Below are positions 8,161 through 13,773 of a stretch of DNA of 18,078 nucleotides, in pieces. The notes under the pieces are model-generated. The model ran no database searches. It saw only the letters and a list, made by a program, of their open reading frames with translations, and had not been told where the DNA came from. The translations under genes and the position numbers were made by a program. The DNA comes from Acidobacteriota bacterium (lineage in GTDB: Bacteria > Acidobacteriota > Terriglobia > Terriglobales > Acidobacteriaceae): NCBI GenBank assembly GCA_025353435.1, contig JANXQR010000155.1, positions 1 through 18,078 of the forward strand, in the 5' to 3' direction. Each line of letters starts with the position of its first letter. The first letter of the stretch is position 1.

Positions 8161-8657
8161 TTCACGTCTCCCTTCTCGTGCATCGCCACAATCACCGCAC
8201 CGATCATCGCCGCGGTAAGCAGCAGCGCCACTATCTCGAGCGGCAACACATAGCGTCCCATCAGCGCGTTGCCAATCTGCAGAACCGAAACATCCGGCGC
8301 CACGGTCTCATGCGGCAATGCAGACACACTATTCAAAATCGCCCAGGCCATGACCGCAAAAACCCCAGCGGCGATGCACAGACCCGCAAACCAGGTGCGG
8401 CTGAAGACTCCACTCTCCGGAGTCTCCGAACCTCGCGTAAGCAGAATCGCAAACACCACCAGGATCGCGACCGCGCCAATGTAGACCAGGATCTGCGCAA
8501 AACCCGCGAACTGCGCATCGAGTTGCAGAAACAGCAGCGCAAGCCCCGCAAACGCACCAGTGACTGCCAACGCGCAATGCACCGTATTCTTCAGAAGCAC
8601 CGCAGCCAATCCGCCGCTGATCGTCGTCACGGCCAATACCCAAAACACAATCGTCAT
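8157..8657 (-). CDS. nuoJ: NADH-quinone oxidoreductase subunit J
   Basis: Membrane subunit of complex I with five predicted helices, 166 residues (E. coli NuoJ is 184). The conserved third helix QILVYIGAVAILVVFAILL carries the family's YxGA...LxxF pattern, where the pi-bulge forms during coupling. The final helix LPLEIVALLLTAAMIGAV is also typical. The ATG at 8657 has AGGAAGGA upstream. The gene is separated from nuoH by a 36-base gap and overlaps nuoK by four bases. Confidence 0.95.
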   Translation of the reverse strand: MTIVFWVLAVTTISGGLAAVLLKNTVHCALAVTGAFAGLALLFLQLDAQFAGFAQILVYIGAVAILVVFAILLTRGSETPESGVFSRTWFAGLCIAAGVFAVMAWAILNSVSALPHETVAPDVSVLQIGNALMGRYVLPLEIVALLLTAAMIGAVIVAMHEKGDVK

Positions 8658-8693
8658 CGGCGGTCCTTCCTCTCGCCCGCGCGCAGGCAGCTT

Positions 8694-9869
8694 TCACTCT
8701 GCATAACGATAGCTCCTAGGCCCGTAGTGCTTCCGGTGCATCTCCGCTCGACCAACAAATACATAGGCCAGCACAAGAATCGCCGAGCACACAACCCACC
8801 TCACCCAGCCATCGCCCAGAAAGCGCCAAAGCCCCGCAACAAATAGATTCAACAGTGTCATGGGCAGCACAAACTTCCAGGCAAAGTTCATCAGCTGATC
8901 CTGGCGAAGGCGTGGCAATGTCCCCCTCAGCCAGATGAACACGCAAATCGACAGCATAATCTTCGCGAAAAACCAGAACCACGATGGCATGAAGCCCAAG
9001 ATCTCGAGCGGCGCTGACCAGCCACCCAGGAACAACGTTGCCCCGAGTCCCGAAATCGAAAGCATCCCCACGTACTCACCGAGAAAGAACTCAGCAAATT
9101 TGAATCCCGAATACTCGGTGAAGTAGCCTGCCACCAGTTCCGATTCACCCTCCGGCAAGTCAAACGGCGAGCGATTGGTTTCAGCCGTCGCTGCAACCGC
9201 AAACATCAAAAAGCCCAGTAGTCCCCACGGCGTGAAAATGTACCAATGGGGCAGGCCCCATGTGTAGTGGTTCTGCGCTTCAACAATCTTGTCGAGAGAG
9301 AGCGACCCCGTGATCATCACCACCGCCACGCTCGACATCAGCAGTGGCACTTCGTAGCTGATCATCTGCGCCACGGCGCGCATCGCACCCAGTAGCGAAT
9401 ATTTGTTGCGGCTCGCCCAACCCGCCATGAAAATCGCAAGTTCGGTACACGCGCCCATGGAAAAGTAAAACAGCAGTGCCGAATCCATGTGTACGAGGGT
9501 CATGTTACGTCCCATGGGCAGCACCGCGAATCCCATGAACACCACCACAACCAGCACCACCGGCGCCATGAAATGCACCACTCCATCTGCCCTGAAAGGA
9601 ACAATGTCTTCCTTGGTGAGCGACTTGAGGCCATCGGCCACAGGCTGAAGAATCCCGTAAGGTCCTACACGATTAGGACCGATCCGATTCTGCATCCGCC
9701 CCAGTCCCTTGCGCTCCAAAAGCACTGCAATGGCAAATAGTGCAGGAAACGTCACTACGATCGCCACCACATTCAGCAGCACGCCCGCAAAAGGCTGCAG
9801 TATCGCCGGCAAGTAGCCCACGAACCAATGCTGGAGAATCACAAATATTTGATCCACTGTGGTAACCAT
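8694..9869 (-). CDS. nuoH: NADH-quinone oxidoreductase subunit H
   Basis: Membrane subunit that forms the quinone tunnel together with NuoB and NuoD, 391 residues (E. coli NuoH is 325). Family blocks are visible: LLERKGLGRMQNRIGPNRVG (51-70), LQPVADGLKSLTKEDIVP (74-91), YSLLGAMRAVAQMISYEVPL (157-176) and the acidic loop AETNRSPFDLPEGESELVAG with TEYSGFKFAEFFLGEY (229-266). The extra length lies in long N- and C-terminal hydrophobic segments and the tail HRKHYGPRSYRYAE. It starts at ATG 9869, three bases after the nuoI stop. nuoI before nuoH is the reverse of the usual order. Confidence 0.96.
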   Translation of the reverse strand: MVTTVDQIFVILQHWFVGYLPAILQPFAGVLLNVVAIVVTFPALFAIAVLLERKGLGRMQNRIGPNRVGPYGILQPVADGLKSLTKEDIVPFRADGVVHFMAPVVLVVVVFMGFAVLPMGRNMTLVHMDSALLFYFSMGACTELAIFMAGWASRNKYSLLGAMRAVAQMISYEVPLLMSSVAVVMITGSLSLDKIVEAQNHYTWGLPHWYIFTPWGLLGFLMFAVAATAETNRSPFDLPEGESELVAGYFTEYSGFKFAEFFLGEYVGMLSISGLGATLFLGGWSAPLEILGFMPSWFWFFAKIMLSICVFIWLRGTLPRLRQDQLMNFAWKFVLPMTLLNLFVAGLWRFLGDGWVRWVVCSAILVLAYVFVGRAEMHRKHYGPRSYRYAE

Positions 9870-9872
9870 CGC

Positions 9873-10511
9873 TTAGCCGGCCTCTCCTTCTTTAGGAGAA
9901 GCCACCGAACTGGCGACAATTGCGGGCTTCGCAGCTGGTACCGCGGCAGGCTTGGGCGCAGCTGCGGCGGCTTTGGCCTTCGCATCCGCCTTCACCTTCT
10001 CTTCCGCCAGGCGCGCATCCACTTCGGCCGCTTCGGTCGGATGAATCTTGTGGTAGTACTCGTTCGGCTTTGCGAGTTGGTGGCGATCGAGAAGCAATCC
10101 GCCAAAGCGATCATCCGTAGCGAGTTCGTATTCCGAATCCATCTTGATTGCTTCGAACGGGCACACCTCAACGCAAATCTGGCAGCTCATGCAGATTGAA
10201 ATATCAATGTCGAACTTGGTTGGGTAGATCTGCATCTTGCCCACATGGTCCGGCTTCTTATCTTTGCTCTTGTCGATGTAAATGCATTTCGGCGGGCATT
10301 CTTTCTCGCAAATCTGGCAGGCCACACAGCGCAGTCCCGCTTCCCAATCCGTGCCGTCGTACACAAGAAATGGAAAGTTGCGCGAAGCCTCCGGCAGCGG
10401 CAGCCGCTCCTCCGGATACTCCACGGTTGTCATCCGTTCCTTCGATACAAAGCTGCCGGCAAAATTCTTCGCAGTCTCCGCCAGCCCCTTCAGTATGCCT
10501 TCACCCAGCAA
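9873..10511 (-). CDS. nuoI: NADH-quinone oxidoreductase subunit I (2x[4Fe-4S])
   Basis: Peripheral-arm subunit that carries clusters N6a and N6b and passes electrons to N2 in NuoB, 212 residues. Two ferredoxin motifs are complete: CVACQICEKECP with Cys62, 65, 68, 72 and CMSCQICVEVCP with Cys107, 110, 113, 117. After about residue 160 there is a low-complexity tail rich in Ala, Lys and Pro (to 212) that is not part of the conserved fold. The start is TTG at 10511. It is chosen because AGGAG lies seven bases upstream and the first in-frame ATG (residue 27) would remove the N-terminal amphipathic segment. It follows nuoD after a 62-base gap with a tandem repeat, at the place where nuoE, F and G normally lie. 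Confidence 0.95.
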   Translation of the reverse strand: MLGEGILKGLAETAKNFAGSFVSKERMTTVEYPEERLPLPEASRNFPFLVYDGTDWEAGLRCVACQICEKECPPKCIYIDKSKDKKPDHVGKMQIYPTKFDIDISICMSCQICVEVCPFEAIKMDSEYELATDDRFGGLLLDRHQLAKPNEYYHKIHPTEAAEVDARLAEEKVKADAKAKAAAAAPKPAAVPAAKPAIVASSVASPKEGEAG

Positions 10512-10518
10512 TGCAAAA

Positions 10519-10523
10519 CTCCT
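10519..10523 (-). promoter_or_regulatory. ribosome binding site for the TTG start of nuoI
   Basis: The minus strand reads AGGAG here, seven bases before the TTG at 10511-10509. It is one of the best Shine-Dalgarno matches in the operon and is the main reason to accept the TTG start. Confidence 0.75.
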
Positions 10524-10541
10524 AAAATCAGCTTCCAGTTC

Positions 10542-10565
10542 TTAGTCCCTTAGTCCCTTAGTCCC
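10542..10565. repeat. three exact tandem copies of an 8-bp unit
   Basis: TTAGTCCC is repeated exactly three times on the plus strand (GGGACTAA on the coding strand), followed by a partial TAG. It occupies most of the nuoD-nuoI gap, upstream of the nuoI ribosome site. It is not an inverted repeat and has no T-run, so it is not a terminator. Confidence 0.9.
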
Positions 10566-10573
10566 TAGAAACG

Positions 10574-11767
10574 CTATCGATCCACTTCTCCCAGCACAAT
10601 GTCCACGCTTCCAAAAATCAGCACCACATCCGCCACGTTATGCCCCAGGCACATGTCCTCGAGGACCGTCAGGTTGATCAAACTCGGCGGCCGCACGCGA
10701 AACCGGTACGGACCATTTCCACCATCGCTGATAAGGTAAAACCCAAGCTCGCCCTTCGGCGCTTCAATCCGTCCGTACGCCTCACCCGGCTTGGGCCTGA
10801 ACCCGCGAATCTTCGCCTTCGCATCCATCACCGGCCCCGAGGGAATCTCCTTGAGCGCCTGCTCCAGAATCTTGATCGACTCGCGCATCTCCAGCACCCG
10901 CACCATGTAGCGATCGTAGATGTCGCCATGCTCGCCGAGCGGCACGCGAAATTTGAACCGGTCGTAGATTCCGTAATGATCCACGCGCCGAATGTCGTAG
11001 TTCACGCCCGACGCGCGCAGCATCGGCCCGGTGATGCCCGCATTCACAGCCAGCTCTGGCTTCAGTACACCAACGCCCTGGCAGCGCGCCATCAGAATTT
11101 CGTTCTCCGAAAGTAGCGCCTCGTACTCATCGATAAAGTGTGGCAGCCCCGCCACCACCTTGCGTGTCGCTTCCAGCCAAGCCGCGGAGGTATCCACACG
11201 GCATCCGCCAAATCGCATGTAGTTACACATCATGCGCGACCCGGTGAGGCTCTCAAACAGGTCGAGAATTTTCTCGCGTTCCTTGAACGCATACATCAGC
11301 GGCGTACCGCTGGCGCCCATCTCCTGGATCAAAAACCCAATCGCCGACGCGTGATTCTGCACCCGCGTCAGTTCCGCAAGTATCACGCGAATGTATTCGG
11401 CACGCTCCGGAACCGCCTGCCCCACCAGCTTCTCCACCGCAAGCGCATACGCCCAGTTGTTCGAGAGGGAACAGAAATAATCCAGCCGGTCCGTGTACGG
11501 CATCATCGACAGGTAGCTGGTTGTCTCGGCAATTTGCTCATGGTTGCGATGCAGATATCCGAACACCGGTTTCAGCCGAATCACACGTTCGCCATCGAGA
11601 GCCACATCCATACGAAACACGCCGTGCGTCGACGGATGATGCGGCCCCATCGACACTTCCAGCAGTTCCCCTTCACCATCCGGCTCAATCACAGGCGGAC
11701 GGTTCCACCCTTCAGCTTCAGGTGCCTTCTCAAATGCAAAGCCCGGGCTCGTCTCTGCCACTTTCAT
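10574..11767 (-). CDS. nuoD: NADH-quinone oxidoreductase subunit D (49 kDa)
   Basis: Peripheral subunit that forms the quinone-reduction site with NuoB, 397 residues. It is a separate NuoD, not a NuoCD fusion. The family signature MGPHHPSTHGVFR (40-52, with quinone-site His48) is present, as are GYLHRNHEQIAE and YTDRLDYFCSLSNNWAYALA (91-110, holding the conserved quinone-site Tyr region). The protein ends with the standard DIVLGEVDR. No NiFe cysteine ligands are seen, so it is a true NuoD and not a hydrogenase large subunit. The ATG at 11767 overlaps the nuoC stop as ATGA. Confidence 0.97.
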   Translation of the reverse strand: MKVAETSPGFAFEKAPEAEGWNRPPVIEPDGEGELLEVSMGPHHPSTHGVFRMDVALDGERVIRLKPVFGYLHRNHEQIAETTSYLSMMPYTDRLDYFCSLSNNWAYALAVEKLVGQAVPERAEYIRVILAELTRVQNHASAIGFLIQEMGASGTPLMYAFKEREKILDLFESLTGSRMMCNYMRFGGCRVDTSAAWLEATRKVVAGLPHFIDEYEALLSENEILMARCQGVGVLKPELAVNAGITGPMLRASGVNYDIRRVDHYGIYDRFKFRVPLGEHGDIYDRYMVRVLEMRESIKILEQALKEIPSGPVMDAKAKIRGFRPKPGEAYGRIEAPKGELGFYLISDGGNGPYRFRVRPPSLINLTVLEDMCLGHNVADVVLIFGSVDIVLGEVDR

Positions 11768-12450
11768 CGCGCGGCCTCCGCAGAAGAGAGAGAGGCCTGC
11801 TCGCCGGCAGCCTCATGCGACTTCGCCCGCGCCATCACCGAGTCATGAGCCGTCGGCTCGTACTCAAAGTCATCCGGCTCCACGTAATCCTTGCGCATCG
11901 GATGATCCTTGAACTCAGGCCACATCAGCAGTCGTCGCAGATCAGGATGCCCCGCAAACACAATCCCGTACAGGTCGAAAATCTCGCGTTCCTGAAACTC
12001 CGCCGACCGCCAGATCGGTGTGAACGACGGAAGCTCCACCTTATCTGTCCGGTTCACCGTGCGCATCCGCAACACCACGGGCCCATGTTTCTTCCGCATC
12101 GAGAACAAATGATAGACAGCTTCAAGATGCCCCGGCTCCAAATGCTTGCGCGTTTCCTCGACAGTTTCCTCGATAGTTTGCTCAACGCCGTCCACTGTCT
12201 TTGCAACTTGCTTTGTAACCTTAACCTTCTCGGCAACCTCTTTGTCCAGGTAGTCCACGCCGGTCACGTTCGACAGAAAATCGAGCGCAAGTTCCTCATC
12301 CTCACGAAGGAAGTTCGCCACCGCAATAGCTTGGCTCGGATTCAGCAGCAATGAGTGCTGCGCGCTCGGACTGGGGTTCGTAACAATCGTCACACCCGCG
12401 CCCGGCACCGCCGCCTCAATCGCCGCTTTGATCTGTTCAACCGTCTTCAC
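11764..12450 (-). CDS. nuoC: NADH-quinone oxidoreductase subunit C with Lys/Glu-rich insertion
   Basis: Peripheral-arm structural subunit (30 kDa family), 228 residues from GTG 12450. The family motif is clear: REIFDLYGIVFAGHPDLRRL, then MWPEFKDHPMRKDY. The GTG overlaps the nuoB stop as GTGA, the same arrangement used at nuoM2-nuoN. The open frame extends to an ATG at 12507, but that would overlap nuoB by 61 bases and encode repeat-derived sequence, so the GTG is preferred. About 35-40 residues rich in Lys, Glu, Thr and Val (near residues 69-107) interrupt the fold between TGVDYLD and LEAVYHLFSM, where most NuoC proteins have only a few residues. The C-terminal tail after PTAHDS is also low in complexity. 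Confidence 0.94.
   Translation of the reverse strand: MKTVEQIKAAIEAAVPGAGVTIVTNPSPSAQHSLLLNPSQAIAVANFLREDEELALDFLSNVTGVDYLDKEVAEKVKVTKQVAKTVDGVEQTIEETVEETRKHLEPGHLEAVYHLFSMRKKHGPVVLRMRTVNRTDKVELPSFTPIWRSAEFQEREIFDLYGIVFAGHPDLRRLLMWPEFKDHPMRKDYVEPDDFEYEPTAHDSVMARAKSHEAAGEQASLSSAEAAR
12152..12187 (-). repeat. nuoC: degenerate 12-bp tandem repeat inside nuoC
   Basis: GTTTCCTCGACA, GTTTCCTCGATA and a decayed GTTTGCTCAACG lie head to tail on the plus strand. On the coding strand they encode a repeated T-[I/V]-E-E unit within the NuoC insertion. The in-frame period suggests that the insertion grew by slippage or duplication. Confidence 0.7.
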
Positions 12451-13094
12451 TGTTTTTCTGATCCCTGTACGCAGTTCCCTGTTCCTTGCTTTACCGGCAA
12501 CGGCCAAACCAAATGATTGGCCGGCGGCTCCAAATCATGCTCACCTTGTACCGGCACTGGAAACTCGCCTGGTGCATCAGCATTCAAGTGCCGCGGCCGG
12601 TTCTCGCCCGTCAAACTCTGCCCATCAATCTTCTTTTGCAACGTCATAAAAGCCTGCAGCAACGCCTCGGGCCGCGGGGGGCATCCCGGAATATGCACAT
12701 CCACCGGAATGTAGCGGTCGATCCCTTTCAGCACGTTGTAACCCTGCTTGAACGGCCCGCCGGAAATCGCGCACGCGCCCATCGCAATCACGTAGCGGGG
12801 CTCGGCCATCTGGTTGTAGAGCCTTACAACCTGCGGCGCCATCTTCTTGGTCACGGTGCCAGAAATAATCATTAGGTCAGCCTGCCGCGGCGAGGGCCGA
12901 AACACCTCTGCGCCGAACCGCGCCAGGTCGTAGCGCGCCATCGTTGTCGCAATCATCTCGATCGCGCAGCACGCCAGCCCAAACTGCATCGGCCAAATTG
13001 AACTGCGGCGGCCCCAGTTGTACAGTTCCTCAATCGTCGTGACAAAGACGCCCTGCTTGCCAAGTTCGATCTTCAGTTCCTTATCAACAGCCAT
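12447..13094 (-). CDS. nuoB: NADH-quinone oxidoreductase subunit B (N2 cluster)
   Basis: Peripheral subunit that binds the terminal [4Fe-4S] cluster N2 and donates electrons to quinone, 215 residues from ATG 13094. All four ligands are present: the tandem Cys42-Cys43 in FGLACCAIEM, Cys108 in AMGACAISGG and Cys138 in IPGCPPRPEALL. A GTG two codons upstream is possible, but GGAG sits only four bases before it and ten before the ATG, so the ATG is preferred. After about residue 150 the sequence is poorly conserved, and the last residues come from a short DNA repeat. It lies 28 bases behind nuoA and overlaps nuoC by four. Confidence 0.96.
   Translation of the reverse strand: MAVDKELKIELGKQGVFVTTIEELYNWGRRSSIWPMQFGLACCAIEMIATTMARYDLARFGAEVFRPSPRQADLMIISGTVTKKMAPQVVRLYNQMAEPRYVIAMGACAISGGPFKQGYNVLKGIDRYIPVDVHIPGCPPRPEALLQAFMTLQKKIDGQSLTGENRPRHLNADAPGEFPVPVQGEHDLEPPANHLVWPLPVKQGTGNCVQGSEKQ
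12458..12488. repeat. short degenerate repeat at the nuoB-nuoC junction
   Basis: CTGATCCCTGT (12458-12468) and CAGTTCCCTGT (12472-12482) are near copies, followed by a partial GTTCCTTG. On the coding strand the units read ACAGGGAWC. They encode the last residues of NuoB (around GTGNCVQGSEKQ). They resemble, without matching, the GGGACTAA units between nuoD and nuoI. Confidence 0.55.
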
Positions 13095-13122
13095 TGTCAC
13101 TTCGCTCCAGTGGTTACTACCC

Positions 13123-13494
13123 TCAAGCCCAGGTCAACACGCCCTTCGCCCACGCCCACGCCAACCCTTCCACCAGCATCAGCACAAACACCAGCATGGC
13201 CAGGCAGGCAGCAATGCCCAGCCCGGTAAATGCCACCGCAAAAGGCAGCAGAAAAACAGCTTCCACATCGAAAATCAGAAAAATGATGGCGTAAAGGTAA
13301 TAGGCTGACTGAAATTGGACCCATGCGTCGCCCTTCGATTCAAGGCCGCACTCGTATATGGCGTTCTTCACGGCGTTCGGCTTGGCCGGCGAAAACACCC
13401 GTCCCCACAGCCACGCCAGCGCCAGGGGTGCCAATCCAAATCCCAGGGCCGCAAAGAACAAGACTGCCAGAGAAAAATAAGGACTTGAGGCCAT
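13123..13494 (-). CDS. nuoA: NADH-quinone oxidoreductase subunit A, first gene of the operon
   Basis: Three-helix membrane subunit at the junction of the two arms, 123 residues from ATG 13494. Family marks are YECGLES near residues 47-53, the helix SAYYLYAIIFLIFDVEAVFL with the acidic pair Asp76 and Glu78, and a final hydrophobic helix ending near TWA. The frame could extend to a TTG at 13518, but no Shine-Dalgarno sequence precedes it and the extra residues are not family-like. An AAGGA lies upstream of the ATG, though at long spacing. It faces the multiheme cytochrome gene across a 279-base divergent region, so the operon promoter should lie there. Confidence 0.93.
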   Translation of the reverse strand: MASSPYFSLAVLFFAALGFGLAPLALAWLWGRVFSPAKPNAVKNAIYECGLESKGDAWVQFQSAYYLYAIIFLIFDVEAVFLLPFAVAFTGLGIAACLAMLVFVLMLVEGLAWAWAKGVLTWA

Positions 13495-13644
13495 CTTCCG
13501 GTTAGGTGATCCTTCCAATCAAAACTAACAGTTTGGGCTCCGTTTGGCTAAGTGGATGTGAGCCGACGCACACTTGAATCATCCCTTTTCGCCATTCATC
13601 CCACTTTGTGAACCGTTCGCTGCTCCCATGTTGATGGCACACTG

Positions 13645-13656
13645 GGTGACATCACC
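13645..13656. promoter_or_regulatory. operator-like palindrome GGTGA-CA-TCACC
   Basis: Two perfect five-base arms with a two-base centre, 12 bases in all, about 120 bases before the cytochrome start and 150 before nuoA. The size and symmetry suit a small dimeric repressor or activator. No regulator gene is in the window and the match could be chance. Confidence 0.35.
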
Positions 13657-13660
13657 TCGT

Positions 13661-13676
13661 TCCACCTTTCGGTGGA
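13661..13676. other. small perfect hairpin in the cytochrome leader
   Basis: TCCACC and GGTGGA are perfectly complementary around a four-base loop (TTTC on plus, GAAA on minus). The loop is a GNRA type only on the minus strand. No T-run follows on either side, so it is not a terminator. It could shape the leader RNA of either divergent transcript. Confidence 0.4.
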
Positions 13677-13773
13677 GACAATTTCCCACCCCATCGGATA
13701 CCTTTCTTATGTCCCCGCGGTGAACCTTTTTACCCCCGCAGGCCCCGAGTTCGTCTCTGGAGATCACCGCTCG

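Larger units (their letters stand above)
13495..13773. promoter_or_regulatory. divergent control region between nuoA and the multiheme cytochrome
   Basis: This 279-base non-coding stretch must hold the start signals of both the nuo operon (minus) and the cytochrome gene (plus). No convincing -35/-10 pair was found by eye on either strand. What can be seen is one perfect 12-bp palindrome with a two-base centre and one 6-bp-stem hairpin, both nearer the cytochrome gene, plus the cytochrome ribosome site GGAG near 13759. The region's role is inferred from gene layout alone. Confidence 0.6.

Noticed and set aside
8124..8846. Plus-strand open frame of 240 codons crossing the nuoJ, nuoK and nuoH boundaries
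   Set aside because: It spans several well-supported minus-strand genes and shows no domain; a compositional artefact.
12451..12507. Longer nuoC starting at ATG 12507
   Set aside because: It would overlap nuoB by 61 bases and encode repeat-derived residues. GTG at 12450 gives the 4-bp overlap seen elsewhere in the operon.
13672..13773. Upstream extension of the multiheme cytochrome to a GTG at 13672
   Set aside because: The GTG lies inside a hairpin and the extra residues would precede a clear signal peptide that begins at the ATG 13774.
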